Shown: positions 17,114 to 26,516, numbered from the stretch's first letter. The stretch is DNA of 40,801 bases from Candidatus Syntrophosphaera thermopropionivorans (GCF_004353895.1 NZ_SMOG01000013.1:1-40801); one strand, 5' to 3'. Numbers and translations: made by a program. The notes: generated from the sequence alone by a model not told the origin.

Positions 17114-17734
17114 TCATAAAGAGAAGGGTATTTTTTCCTTTGGCTTAATGTCTTTTAAGGTTGAAAGAAGAGAATTTAGCTGATTATTTAATTCAATGAG
17201 GTCTTTGGAATTATCTATAACTAAATCACATAGTGGTATTTTATCCTGGTCATCAATCTGGGCATTGATGCGTGCTTCTATCTGCTCTCTTGTTTCTTTT
17301 CCCTTTTGTAATAATCGGTTTATACGGACTTCACGAGGTGCACGAATGAGAATAATATAATCAAAACATAGTTCTAATCCTGCTTCAAAGAGCAAGGGTA
17401 TTTCAAAAAAGAGGTATTTTTCAGTGCTATTATCCACTATTTGTTGTAAAGCAGAAAGGGTTTTGGGATGCACGATACTATTTAGGAAATCCAGTTCAGA
17501 TTTATTATTGAATACAATTTCGGCAATTTTATCTCTCTGGGGTTGACCATTTTTTACTATACCTTTCCCCCACCTTTTTATCAAGGTCTTTAAAGTATCG
17601 GGTTGATTTAATTGTTGTTGCGCAATCTCATCTGCGTATATAACTTTAAATCCGTGCTCTTCTAAAAGATTACAGAAGGTGGTTTTACCACTTCCAATGT
17701 TACCGGTAATTCCAATCAATATAGGTTGAGACAT
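17114..17734 (-). CDS. coaE: Dephospho-CoA kinase
   Basis: Phosphorylates dephospho-CoA, the final step of CoA synthesis. The 206-residue length and the P-loop GNIGSGKTTF (11-20), plus the DEIAQQ and FEIPLLFE motifs, are typical. It is the last gene of the leftward run exbB-exbD-tonB-folP-cdaA-coaE, 20 bases after cdaA. Confidence 0.95.
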   Translation of the reverse strand: MSQPILIGITGNIGSGKTTFCNLLEEHGFKVIYADEIAQQQLNQPDTLKTLIKRWGKGIVKNGQPQRDKIAEIVFNNKSELDFLNSIVHPKTLSALQQIVDNSTEKYLFFEIPLLFEAGLELCFDYIILIRAPREVRINRLLQKGKETREQIEARINAQIDDQDKIPLCDLVIDNSKDLIELNNQLNSLLSTLKDIKPKEKIPFSL

Positions 17735-17754
17735 CTTTATACCTTTCTATTTTA

Positions 17755-18501
17755 TCAAGAAGTTGCATCCATAAGAATCTGAAGCAATTCTTCATATGCC
17801 ACATTAACTTTAATCTTTCCATTTTGAGCCACCGATATCTGACTGTTCTGTTCTGAAACAATGATAGCAATAGCATCGGAAACCTCAGTGATTCCAATTC
17901 CAGCAAGATGACGAGTGCCAAAATGCTTTATGTATTCAGGATTTTTAGAAAGAGGAAGCACCACTTTGGCAGCAATAATACGATCTCCTCTGATAATGAT
18001 TGCTCCATCATGTAAAGGAGATTTAGGATTGAAAATAGTTAAAACCAATCTTAAAGAAAGAGCTGCATCAATTATCTCACCATTATTGATATACTCAGTT
18101 AGTTTCCGCCTATTTTCAATAACAATGAGAGCACCAATTTTACGAAAAGAAAGAGAGGAAATAGCATCAATCAGAGGCATATATACATAGTTAGTTTCTC
18201 TCTTTCTAAGACTTAGATTCAATTCCCGGGAAAGATTAATTTTACTTAAAAGAGTTCGGATTTCAGGTTGAAAAAGAATTATTAAAGCCAGAGCCCAGTA
18301 TCTACTGATAGAATTGAGAAGTGAAGAAACCATCCGAAGATTTAAAGCTGTGGCAATGGTAGCTAAGATGATTATAGCCACTACAGCCACGAGAATTTGC
18401 CAACCTCCACTTCTTCTTAAGACCAAGAGTATCTGATAAATCAGAAAAGCTATAATGAAGATATCAACAATATCGGCAAATTTCGGTATTAGGATGTCCA
18501 T
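17755..18501 (-). CDS. cdaA: Diadenylate cyclase CdaA-like, with altered RHR motif
   Basis: Makes the second messenger cyclic di-AMP from two ATP. Three hydrophobic N-terminal segments (about 8-27, 34-54, 66-78) anchor a DAC domain (about 100-240). The DGA motif is at 165-167 (SPLHDGAIII). The second motif, RHR in most DAC enzymes (GTRHRxA), reads R197-H198-L199 here. The overlap of 13 bases with folP indicates coupling. The folP-cdaA pairing is seen in other bacteria. Activity is likely but the changed residue makes it less certain than for the family in general. Confidence 0.85.
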   Translation of the reverse strand: MDILIPKFADIVDIFIIAFLIYQILLVLRRSGGWQILVAVVAIIILATIATALNLRMVSSLLNSISRYWALALIILFQPEIRTLLSKINLSRELNLSLRKRETNYVYMPLIDAISSLSFRKIGALIVIENRRKLTEYINNGEIIDAALSLRLVLTIFNPKSPLHDGAIIIRGDRIIAAKVVLPLSKNPEYIKHFGTRHLAGIGITEVSDAIAIIVSEQNSQISVAQNGKIKVNVAYEELLQILMDATS

Positions 18502-19316
18502 TCACTAACCTCATTTATTTCCTTAAGTACCTGAAAGAATTGACGATGAGCTTGCACATTATGCACTCTCAGTATCTCCACACCTTTTAAAACTGCTACC
18601 AATCCCGCAGCTAAAGTTCCTCCCAATCTTTGCTCCACAGAAGAATTATCCAGGGAAGCTATAAAACTTTTTCTGGAAACACCTATGACCAGTGGAAGCT
18701 GATGAATTTTAAATTCTTCCAGGTGTGCCAGCAACTGAAAATTATGTTCTGCTGTCTTCCCAAATCCTATACCCGGATCAAGATAGATACGGTCTCGCGA
18801 AATACCTTTCACTTCAGCATAGGCAATCCTTTCCTCAAAGAAAGCGTTAATTTCTCCCAAAAGGTCTTCATAATGAGGATTATTCTGCATATTTTGAGGT
18901 TCACCTTGCATATGCATCAATATAACTTTCACTTGAGGATGAGATGATAAGATATCAGCCATTTCAGGGTCAAAACGAAGGGCAGAAACATCATTTATAA
19001 TTCTGGCTCCTAAATCTATAGCTGCTTCTGCTACCTTACTTTTCCGTGTATCTATAGAAATAGGTATATCCTGCCATTTATTTCTAATTTCCGTGAGCAC
19101 GGGAATTATTCTTTGCAATTCTATATCTTCGGGAACAGGTTCTGCACCTTGACGAGTAGATTCTGCGCCAATATCCAGGATATCAGCTCCCTCCGAGATT
19201 AGTTTTTCAGCCTGAAGCAAAGCATCCTTTAGATTTATAAACTTTCCCCCATCAGAAAAAGAATCTTCTGTAATATTTAATATTCCCATTAAGGCAGGTA
19301 TTTTAAATTCTATCAT
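18489..19316 (-). CDS. folP: Dihydropteroate synthase
   Basis: Joins para-aminobenzoate to dihydropterin pyrophosphate in folate synthesis. The 275 residues contain MGILNITEDSFSDGG near the start, DIGAESTRQGAEPV, the DPGIGFGKT pterin loop and VIGVSRKSF near the end, all family signatures. Its start overlaps the TonB-like gene stop (TAATG), and its end overlaps cdaA. Confidence 0.96.
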   Translation of the reverse strand: MIEFKIPALMGILNITEDSFSDGGKFINLKDALLQAEKLISEGADILDIGAESTRQGAEPVPEDIELQRIIPVLTEIRNKWQDIPISIDTRKSKVAEAAIDLGARIINDVSALRFDPEMADILSSHPQVKVILMHMQGEPQNMQNNPHYEDLLGEINAFFEERIAYAEVKGISRDRIYLDPGIGFGKTAEHNFQLLAHLEEFKIHQLPLVIGVSRKSFIASLDNSSVEQRLGGTLAAGLVAVLKGVEILRVHNVQAHRQFFQVLKEINEVSEWTS

Positions 19317-20029
19317 TACTGAAAAATAAAAGTTAGTTCACATTCAATTCCTGGTTGTGGTTCACCAATAATGTGGAATTTATCCCGATACATTTCTAAA
19401 ATTTTTCTTGCTTCCGCAAAATAACGAGGTCCACTCTGCTCAATTGCATCCACTGTACTCATTATTGGTTTACCATATTGGTCTACTTTAAAACGAACAG
19501 TAACGGTTCCTGGAGCACCTAAAGAATGACGATAATCTTGAGGAAAATCAAAACGGACTCTTCCCTTGCCTTTACCAAAGGAGACATTAACTGTTCCCGC
19601 TGCCGAACTTTTGTCTCCTCCGGTCAAACCTTTTAAAAAACCATAAGCTAAAGGATTGTTTACTACAGGAGCAGTGGTTTTAGGAACTGGTTGAGTAGAT
19701 AATTCAGGTGCCTCCATCACTTCTCCTGCTAAAGGTTGAGGGATAGTTTCTTGCTCTAAAGTTTGAGGAGGAACTTCAGATTTTTGAGGAGCTATTACTT
19801 TATTGCTGATTTGAGGTAATGGCGAGACTTCTTCTTTAATAGATTCTCGGGCTTGATCCTTGATGACTGGAGTTTCTTCCCACTGAGTTAAAGGGTCATA
19901 AGGTTCTATTTGATACCAGTGAATAGCGACTTGGGGTTTAATATAATAAAAACTAAATATGAGCAGCAAAATACCATGCAAGATAATAGAAATTAGCCAG
20001 GGACTATATTTGCCACTCGGTAATGTCAT
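19316..20029 (-). CDS. TonB-family energy transducer
   Basis: The 237-residue protein has a single N-terminal membrane segment (about 12-28, beginning WLISIILHGILL), a proline/glutamine-rich spacer (about 60-120), and a C-terminal TonB-like domain (about 155-237) starting at GAPGTVTVRFKV. It presumably spans the periplasm and couples the ExbB/ExbD proton channel to outer-membrane receptors, or acts TolA-like; the window holds no TonB-dependent receptor or Pal to decide. AAGGA overlapping the exbD stop precedes the start. Confidence 0.85.
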   Translation of the reverse strand: MTLPSGKYSPWLISIILHGILLLIFSFYYIKPQVAIHWYQIEPYDPLTQWEETPVIKDQARESIKEEVSPLPQISNKVIAPQKSEVPPQTLEQETIPQPLAGEVMEAPELSTQPVPKTTAPVVNNPLAYGFLKGLTGGDKSSAAGTVNVSFGKGKGRVRFDFPQDYRHSLGAPGTVTVRFKVDQYGKPIMSTVDAIEQSGPRYFAEARKILEMYRDKFHIIGEPQPGIECELTFIFQ

Positions 20030-20033
20030 TATA

Positions 20034-20435
20034 TTATTCCTTAATCGGTTCAGTACCTACGAATATTCTTTCAAAGCCCACACCACGGATTATATCCATT
20101 ATCGTAATCACATCCTGAAGAGGTGTGGAACGGTCTGCAGAAAGACGCACTACTTGGTCTTTACTTCTGAATTCCTTTTGTAAGGCGGGACCAAGATTTT
20201 CCAAGCTATATTCTGTACCTTGAAACACAATAGTTTTATTGGGAAGATATTGAATTTGGAGCACTTGATGCACTTGTCGTTCTTGTGATACGGAAGCTGG
20301 AAGTTTTAATGGTAAACCAGTCTGAGCGGTAAAATTTGATGCCAGAACCATAAAGATAAGTAGCAAGAACATCATATCCGTCATAGAAACCAGAGTGGTG
20401 CTGCTAATTTTCTTTTTGGAAATTTCCAGTCGCAT
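20034..20435 (-). CDS. ExbD/TolR-family proton channel subunit
   Basis: A 133-residue protein with a single membrane segment near the N-terminus containing the essential acidic residue (D20 in SMTDMMFLLLIF), followed by a periplasmic domain. Length and layout match ExbD/TolR. Works with the upstream ExbB/TolQ-like protein. Only five bases separate it from both neighbours, so it is in one transcript with them. Confidence 0.92.
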   Translation of the reverse strand: MRLEISKKKISSTTLVSMTDMMFLLLIFMVLASNFTAQTGLPLKLPASVSQERQVHQVLQIQYLPNKTIVFQGTEYSLENLGPALQKEFRSKDQVVRLSADRSTPLQDVITIMDIIRGVGFERIFVGTEPIKE

Positions 20436-20439
20436 AATA

Positions 20440-21063
20440 TTAAGCCTTTTCCAGCATTTTACGATATCTTATTTCGTGTTCCATAACTTCGTGCTGCATA
20501 TCTTTTGCCAGGTCATCCAATTTTTGTACTAAATTATTATAGAAAATAATAGACGGTATCCCCACTACTAAACCACCAACTGTAGTTAATAAAGCAACCC
20601 AGATACCTCCAGCCAAAGTACTTATATCCACCGTATTTTGTCCCTGTCCCTGGATATTCATAAAAACCTGAACCATACCAATCACTGTCCCTAAGAATCC
20701 GACTAAAGGAGCAATAGTGGAAAGAGTAGAAAGCCAGTCCATTCCTTTTTCCAGATTATGAAGTTCCCGATTACCTACAGCTTCCATACTTTCCTGAATC
20801 AGTTTAATATCATCAGTATCAGCATTGTAAAGCTTGTCCAGCATTAATCCAAGAGGACTGCTCTGTCCATGTATTCTCAGAATAGCTCTAATATTTTCCG
20901 GTTTATCTTGTTGAGCCAGATAAAAAGATAGTTTTTCATTAGCCTTTCTCACTTTATGAATCTGATAGTATTTTTCAATTACAATAGCAATAATAACAAC
21001 GGAAATAGCCACCAGTACATACATCAGAAATCCGCCACGCATTATGAAATCCAGTAAAGACAT
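20440..21063 (-). CDS. ExbB/TolQ-family proton channel subunit
   Basis: MotA/TolQ/ExbB family with three membrane segments: one N-terminal (about 12-29), two later within TLSTIAPLVGFLGTVIGMVQVF and the segment near GGIWVALLTTVGGLVVGIPSI, which are characteristic. I chose the ATG at 21063 (MSLLDF) over the in-frame ATG at 21081 because AGAGGA lies properly placed before it and the longer version would begin inside a hairpin. It forms an inner-membrane proton channel with ExbD. First gene of the leftward exbB-exbD-tonB-folP-cdaA-coaE run. Confidence 0.9.
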   Translation of the reverse strand: MSLLDFIMRGGFLMYVLVAISVVIIAIVIEKYYQIHKVRKANEKLSFYLAQQDKPENIRAILRIHGQSSPLGLMLDKLYNADTDDIKLIQESMEAVGNRELHNLEKGMDWLSTLSTIAPLVGFLGTVIGMVQVFMNIQGQGQNTVDISTLAGGIWVALLTTVGGLVVGIPSIIFYNNLVQKLDDLAKDMQHEVMEHEIRYRKMLEKA

Positions 21064-21085
21064 ATAGTTATTTCCTCTCATGGGA

Positions 21086-21112
21086 AAGGCGGGAGAGAGA
21101 ATCTCCCGCCTT
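21086..21112 (-). terminator. Hairpin after serC, possible terminator
   Basis: Perfect 11-bp stem AAGGCGGGAGA / TCTCCCGCCTT with five-base loop. On the minus strand it is followed by only TTT before CCC, so it is a weak intrinsic terminator. It separates serC from exbB and abuts the exbB ribosome binding site. Confidence 0.6.
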
Positions 21113-21144
21113 CTTTATTGTTTGATTATAAATTATAGTGATTT

Positions 21145-22230
21145 TCAACCGTGTTGCCGTTGAAATTCTTTCATAAATTCGCTTAATGTTTTTGCCGCTT
21201 TAAGAGGTAAGCTGTTATAACAACTGGCACGGCATCCGCCCACATCTCTATGACCTTTTAAGCCTATCATTCCATTCTTCTTGGCTTCGGAAACAAACAG
21301 TTCTTCCAATTCTTCACTGGGAAGACGGAAAGTGATATTCATTAAAGAACGGTCTTCTTTATCCACAGTTCCACGATAGAAACCATTAGATTCATCTATG
21401 GTATCATAAATGTATCCGGCTTTCAACTTATTATTTTCAGCTATTTTCTTCAGACCGCCAAAGTTCTCAATCCACTTCAACACTAACCCAACCATATAAA
21501 TGATGAAACAGGCAGGAGTATTATAAAGTGAACCATTTTTTGCATGGATGTTATAATCCAGCATAGTTGGTAAACCAGGAATTGCTTTCTCTAAAAGACT
21601 CTTTTTGATAATAACGACAACTGTACCAGCAGGACCGACATTCTTCTGAGCACCAGCATAGACAAGAGAATATTTCTGGATATCAATGGGTTTACTCATA
21701 AAGTTAGATGACATATCAGCAATCAAAGGAATGTCCTCTGGAATATCTGGATCAAATTTCCATTCAGTGCCAAAGATAGTGTTATTCGTGGTAATATGCA
21801 GATAAGAAGGATTATCAGAAAGTTGCCAGGACCGAGGAATATAGGCAAAATTTCTGTCTTCACTGCTGGCAGCAATATGAACCGCCTTACCAATCTTTTT
21901 GGCTTCTGCAATTGCTTTCTTAGACCATTGTCCAGTATTGATGTAGTTTGCTTCTTTCCCTTCCACTGCAAAATTCAAAGGCACCATTAGAAATTGGAGA
22001 CTGGCACCTCCTTGCAGGAAAAGGACCTCATAGTCATCACCCAAGCCATAAATCCGTTTCACTCTGGCATAGGCATCGTCTATAATGGCTTGAAATTCCT
22101 TACTACGATGACTCATTTCCATTACAGAAAGTCCCATACCTTTGTAATTGAATAAATCAGCTTGAGCTTCCAGCAATACTTCTTCTGGAAGCACTGCTGG
22201 TCCTGCGTTGAAGTTATACACGCGTTCCAT
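21145..22230 (-). CDS. serC: Phosphoserine aminotransferase
   Basis: Converts phosphohydroxypyruvate to phosphoserine in serine synthesis and acts in pyridoxine synthesis in some bacteria. The 361 residues include the start motif YNFNAGPAVLP, GGASLQF (74-80) and the PLP lysine K196 in GAQKNVGPAG. Length and end match class V SerC. AGGAGG precedes the ATG. serA or serB is not in the window. A hairpin follows, then exbB, so it may be a separate unit. Confidence 0.97.
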   Translation of the reverse strand: MERVYNFNAGPAVLPEEVLLEAQADLFNYKGMGLSVMEMSHRSKEFQAIIDDAYARVKRIYGLGDDYEVLFLQGGASLQFLMVPLNFAVEGKEANYINTGQWSKKAIAEAKKIGKAVHIAASSEDRNFAYIPRSWQLSDNPSYLHITTNNTIFGTEWKFDPDIPEDIPLIADMSSNFMSKPIDIQKYSLVYAGAQKNVGPAGTVVVIIKKSLLEKAIPGLPTMLDYNIHAKNGSLYNTPACFIIYMVGLVLKWIENFGGLKKIAENNKLKAGYIYDTIDESNGFYRGTVDKEDRSLMNITFRLPSEELEELFVSEAKKNGMIGLKGHRDVGGCRASCYNSLPLKAAKTLSEFMKEFQRQHG

Positions 22231-22373
22231 TTTTATTCCTCCTGGAATATTTATTGTTTACTAAAAACTAGGATTTCTAATACTGCTTTTTCAGGCAAGG
22301 ATTTTTTTAACTTTTAAAGGATTTTAATTGACTTATTTCGCTATATTGCTATCCGGGATTCAAGGTATAATCT

Positions 22374-22979
22374 ATGATACACAACTTATTGAACGATAAA
22401 AAAGTGGTTTTAGCCTCCAGTAGTCCCAGAAGATTAGAATTGTTTAAAATGATAGGACTGCAACCTCTGGTTATCCCAGCTAAAGTTGAAGAAACTATAA
22501 ATGGTGAAAAGCCATATATACAAGTGATGCATAATGCAAAAAACAAAGCTTCCACCATTGCTGCTTTAATAGATAGTGAAACTGTTGTAGTAGGAGCAGA
22601 TACTATCGTAGTTCTGGAAAATAAAATTTTAGGTAAACCAGAAAATGTGATGCAAGCAAAAGAATTCCTGACTCTGCTTTCTGGAAAAACGCATAAGGTC
22701 TACACAGGGGTATGCATATGCTGGAAAACCCTTCAAGCAATTAATTATGAAAGGAGTCTGGTAGAATTCTCTCCCCTAACCGAAACTGATATTGATGCTT
22801 ATATTGCCACGGGTGAACCTATGGATAAAGCTGGAGCTTATGGTATTCAAGGTTTTGGTTCACAATTTATTAAGCGAATAACAGGATGTTACTATAATGT
22901 TATGGGTTTTCCTATTAATTTATTTTACCGTATGTTATCTTCTATATTTGAAAGTAATAATATAGATAATCCTGGTTAA
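22374..22979 (+). CDS. maf: Maf-family nucleoside triphosphate pyrophosphatase
   Basis: Hydrolyses modified or canonical dTTP/UTP to the monophosphate (house-cleaning). SSSPRR (15-20), KNKA and the GADTIVV (D76) motifs with GKP thereafter are typical; length 201. No ribosome binding site is clear, and TATAAT lies just before the start, so a leaderless message is possible. Five bases ahead of the amidohydrolase gene. Confidence 0.93.
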   Translation: MIHNLLNDKKVVLASSSPRRLELFKMIGLQPLVIPAKVEETINGEKPYIQVMHNAKNKASTIAALIDSETVVVGADTIVVLENKILGKPENVMQAKEFLTLLSGKTHKVYTGVCICWKTLQAINYERSLVEFSPLTETDIDAYIATGEPMDKAGAYGIQGFGSQFIKRITGCYYNVMGFPINLFYRMLSSIFESNNIDNPG

Positions 22980-22983
22980 TTAT

Positions 22984-24453
22984 ATGATATACCTTTATAA
23001 TGCACACATTTATCATAATGCTAAATTTGATGCACAATTATCGGGTTTACTGATAGATAAAGATAGAATAGTAAAGTTATGCTTTAATAATGATAAAGTA
23101 AATCCTGATTGGGAAAAGATTAACCTGAATGGAGCTTATGTCTATCCCGGTTTTATTGATGCCCATACTCATTGTTTTTCTGGAGGGTTATATCTTTCTG
23201 GTATAGACCTTTCTGAATGCACATCTATAAAAGAGGTTTTAGAACATATATCTAATTCTCTAAAAAATAATCAACAATATATCTTTGCTTGGCGATTTGA
23301 TGAAGAAAAGATAGCAGAAAAAAGATTTCCTACTAGGCAAGAGCTGAATTCTGTCTGTCCAGACCGTCCTTTACTATTGCGTAGAATTGATGGTCATTCC
23401 TGCGTTTTGAATTCAAAAGCTCGGGCAATTATTCCTGGTTTAACAAGTTCCAATGAAATCCTGATTGCTGAAGATAATGATAGAGCAGTCAACTGGTTAC
23501 AGGATAATCTTTCTGAAGCAGAAATCATTGAAGCCTATAAGAATGCTGCTCAAGCTGCTTTAAAAGGTGGATTTACCACAGTTCATACTATGATTGGCGA
23601 TGCTCAAATGAGTAATCAACACTATAAACTCGTGCGTGACCACCTTAATGAGTTCCCCGTAAGCTTTGAACTTTATCCTCAGAGTTTCAATATCCGTGAT
23701 GCTTTAGAGCTTGGAGCAAAAAGAATTGGAGGATGCATTCTGGCGGATGGTTCTATTGGTTCTCACACTGCAGCTATGACTTTACCCTATAAGGATAAAA
23801 ATACCCGGGGCATTTTATATCATAATGATGAATTCTGGCAGGAATTTGTTGCTCAAGCTCATAAGAAACATTTGCAAGTGGCAGTTCATTGTATCGGTGA
23901 TGCGGCAATTCATCAAATCAATTCTGCTTATGCCACTCAAGATAGAGAAGAGGTTAAAGAATTACGAGATGAACTGATTCACTGTGAAGTTACTCCTGAT
24001 AGTTTAATTCAAGAGATAGCAAAAAGTGGAGCAGTAGCTGTAATGCAACCCGCTTTTGATTTACTTTGGGGTGGAAATTCGGGATTATATTCCGAAAGAT
24101 TAGGTGAAAGATACAAAATAATGAACCGGTTTCAATCACTTTCCAGACAAGGTATATCCATTTGCAGTTCCAGCGATTGGTATGTGACAGATATGAATAT
24201 TGCGATGTCGCTTTATGCTCTTATCCATCATCATAATCCTCAAGAAAAGTTAGAACCTATAGAAGCTATAAAGAGTTACACCGAAAATAACTCCTGGTTG
24301 AATCATACAGAAGACAATCTGGGAATCATTGAAGAGGGTTTTATTGCAGATTTAAGCGTTATGGACACGGATTTCACGAAACTATTTGATTGGAACAAAG
24401 TGCGGACTTTATTAATAATAAAAGATGGAAATATCGTTTATGATGATCGTTAA
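22984..24453 (+). CDS. YtcJ-like amidohydrolase
   Basis: A 489-residue metal-dependent hydrolase of the amidohydrolase 3 type. PGFIDAHTH carries H61 and H63, HCIGDAAIH lies about two-thirds along, and SSDW is where the metal Asp occurs. The C-terminus has the LSVMDTDFTKL strand that ends the composite domain. Substrates of these enzymes are varied (hydantoin-like and N-acyl compounds) and cannot be told from sequence. It overlaps the next gene slightly, so the three genes maf-amidohydrolase-unknown form one transcript. Confidence 0.85.
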   Translation: MIYLYNAHIYHNAKFDAQLSGLLIDKDRIVKLCFNNDKVNPDWEKINLNGAYVYPGFIDAHTHCFSGGLYLSGIDLSECTSIKEVLEHISNSLKNNQQYIFAWRFDEEKIAEKRFPTRQELNSVCPDRPLLLRRIDGHSCVLNSKARAIIPGLTSSNEILIAEDNDRAVNWLQDNLSEAEIIEAYKNAAQAALKGGFTTVHTMIGDAQMSNQHYKLVRDHLNEFPVSFELYPQSFNIRDALELGAKRIGGCILADGSIGSHTAAMTLPYKDKNTRGILYHNDEFWQEFVAQAHKKHLQVAVHCIGDAAIHQINSAYATQDREEVKELRDELIHCEVTPDSLIQEIAKSGAVAVMQPAFDLLWGGNSGLYSERLGERYKIMNRFQSLSRQGISICSSSDWYVTDMNIAMSLYALIHHHNPQEKLEPIEAIKSYTENNSWLNHTEDNLGIIEEGFIADLSVMDTDFTKLFDWNKVRTLLIIKDGNIVYDDR

Positions 24454-25048
24454 ACCAGATTTTACTTTGGATGAGATAAGCGATATTATCCTTCAGGAAA
24501 TTAAGTTACATCCACGATGCCATTACCTTGATGTGTTCAAATTACTTTATCAAGCCTTTTATGGTCCCTCTCATATTGAACCTCAGCGAGACACTATTAT
24601 CTATAATTTGAAGCGAGAACTTAATGATATGAAGTGGAAAACAGATGTTCCCTATCAAGATATTGGCGTAGGAAAAGGATTTATTCGTCTTAATCTGATA
24701 TCTATAATAAGCTTGCCAGATGAGGACCTAAAACAAAATTCAATGTTGTTAAATAAAAAGATACCAACCGAGTATTTAAAAGATTCTGAAGATAAAATCA
24801 AGATTCTTGCAGATTGTATATTGCAATCCCGCTTTGAAAATGGGATTAATTGGAATGATTGGATTGAGACCTGGGAAAATTGTATGCCTCTGGTAAAATC
24901 CATTATTCCTGCAACCCCAGAAGAAGAAATGATGATAGAAGATTGTTTATCTAAAAAGATTATGCCCACCCATTCTGAAGAATATCGTCAATGGTATGAC
25001 CCTCATTATAGAGTTATCCATCATTCTCTCTTAAGGTTTATATTTTAA
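24440..25048 (+). CDS. Uncharacterised protein, overlapping the amidohydrolase gene
   Basis: About 200 residues, mixed alpha/beta with no signal peptide or membrane segment, so cytoplasmic. The notable motif is LLYQAFYGPSHIEP near residue 30, and a Trp-rich stretch follows near NWNDWIETWENC. I recognise no characterised family. The start at 24440 (MMIVKP) is preferred because an earlier in-frame ATG at 24425 would give a 29-base overlap with the amidohydrolase; neither can be excluded. The overlap suggests co-translation and a common pathway. Confidence 0.6.
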   Translation: MMIVKPDFTLDEISDIILQEIKLHPRCHYLDVFKLLYQAFYGPSHIEPQRDTIIYNLKRELNDMKWKTDVPYQDIGVGKGFIRLNLISIISLPDEDLKQNSMLLNKKIPTEYLKDSEDKIKILADCILQSRFENGINWNDWIETWENCMPLVKSIIPATPEEEMMIEDCLSKKIMPTHSEEYRQWYDPHYRVIHHSLLRFIF

Positions 25049-25069
25049 TAAAAGTTTGGAGTTAAAATT

Positions 25070-26497
25070 ATGGTTCGTGTTCGCTTTGCCCCCAGTCCAA
25101 CCGGTTATTTACATATAGGAGGTCTTCGTACCGCCTTATATAACTATCTATTTGCTCGTCACACAGGTGGAACTTTTATCCTGAGAATTGAAGATACTGA
25201 TAGAACAAGGATAGTTCCAGATGCCATGGAAAACCTTATCCATACCTTACAGAAACTTGATATAACTTTTGATGAAGGTCCTATCATTGGAGGGAACTAT
25301 GGTCCTTATATTCAAAGTGAAAGATTGGATTTATACAAGAAGGAAGCACAAAAACTTCTGGATGCAGGTTTTGCTTATCGGTGTTTTTGCACTCCTGAAA
25401 CCTTAGCCCAAATGAGAGCAGAACAACAGGCTAAAGGTGAATTTGTTAAATATGACCGTCGTTGTCTAAATCTCACCCCGGCAGAGATTGAAGCTAAATT
25501 AGCTAAAGGAGAACCTTATGTTCTGCGCTTAAAAATGCCTGAAACAAGGACTTTTCGCTTTAATGATATTATCCGAGGAGAAGTTGAAATGGATTCTGCT
25601 CAGTCAGATGACCAAGTTCTTATCAAATCTGACGGTTATCCCACCTATCATTTAGCCTCGGTGGTAGATGACCATTATATGGATATATCATATGTGATAA
25701 GAGGAGAAGAATGGCTTTCCAGTATGCCAAAACATCTATGGTTATATGAATGTTTTGGTTGGACTCCCCCTCAATGGGTGCATCTTCCATTAATTCTTAA
25801 TCCAGACCGTACAAAGTTGAGTAAGAGGATGAATGATGTAGCTGTAGAAGATTACCTGGAAAGAGGATATCTAAAAGAAGCAATAATCAATTTTGTTGCT
25901 TTACTCGGATGGCATAGTGCTGATAATCGTGAAATATTCAGTCTGGAGGAACTTTGTCAGGAATTCACTCTGGAAAGAGTTAATAAATCCGGTGCTATCT
26001 TTGACTTGAACAAGCTTAACTGGATGAATGGTTGGTATCTTCGTAATCTTCCTCTGGATACCATAGTGGAACGGTCAAAGCCATACTTTGAAAAAGAGCA
26101 TCTCGCTATTCCCGATTCTGATAAACTTACTAAAATAGTTGCTACTGCAAGGGAAAGATGCACTTTACTTTCGGACCTAGTTCAATATTCTAAAATGTTC
26201 CTCTGTCCTCAACAACTAAGCACAGAATCTTTGGATTTTCTTAAAAAAGAAGATTCTCGGAAAGTGCTGTCCTGGTTTCAAAGTCACCTTCCTTCTGGAG
26301 GAGATATTGATGCTGAACAGCTAAACCAGCTTGTTCAACAAGGAATAAAGGATTTAGGCTTTAAAGGTAAAGCTTTTTATAAACCTCTCTATCTGGCACT
26401 ACTACATCAAGATCACGGACCTGAACTTCCCGCTATATTTTCCATACTTGGTCTAAAAGAAGTTCACCACCGAATACAGGAAGTGCTTGAACTCTAA
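25070..26497 (+). CDS. gltX: Glutamyl-tRNA synthetase
   Basis: Charges tRNA-Glu (and possibly tRNA-Gln if gatCAB is present elsewhere). Class I synthetase with APSPTGYLHIGG (HIGH-type signature at 15-18) and the KLSKR loop at 249-253. The 475-residue length matches bacterial enzymes. A stem-contact Cys-rich insert is reduced to CFC at 105-107. It begins 21 bases after the unknown gene. It converges on the lipoprotein gene with a 19-base gap. Confidence 0.97.
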   Translation: MVRVRFAPSPTGYLHIGGLRTALYNYLFARHTGGTFILRIEDTDRTRIVPDAMENLIHTLQKLDITFDEGPIIGGNYGPYIQSERLDLYKKEAQKLLDAGFAYRCFCTPETLAQMRAEQQAKGEFVKYDRRCLNLTPAEIEAKLAKGEPYVLRLKMPETRTFRFNDIIRGEVEMDSAQSDDQVLIKSDGYPTYHLASVVDDHYMDISYVIRGEEWLSSMPKHLWLYECFGWTPPQWVHLPLILNPDRTKLSKRMNDVAVEDYLERGYLKEAIINFVALLGWHSADNREIFSLEELCQEFTLERVNKSGAIFDLNKLNWMNGWYLRNLPLDTIVERSKPYFEKEHLAIPDSDKLTKIVATARERCTLLSDLVQYSKMFLCPQQLSTESLDFLKKEDSRKVLSWFQSHLPSGGDIDAEQLNQLVQQGIKDLGFKGKAFYKPLYLALLHQDHGPELPAIFSILGLKEVHHRIQEVLEL

Positions 26498-26516
26498 CTT
26501 TACGGTTCTTTCGTCT

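Noticed and set aside
21064-21081. Longer start for exbB at 21081
   Set aside because: The upstream sequence lies against a hairpin, and AGAGGA is placed correctly for the ATG at 21063.
24655-24969. 104-residue open frame antisense to the unknown protein
   Set aside because: Low complexity mirror of the sense frame, no ribosome binding site or motif.
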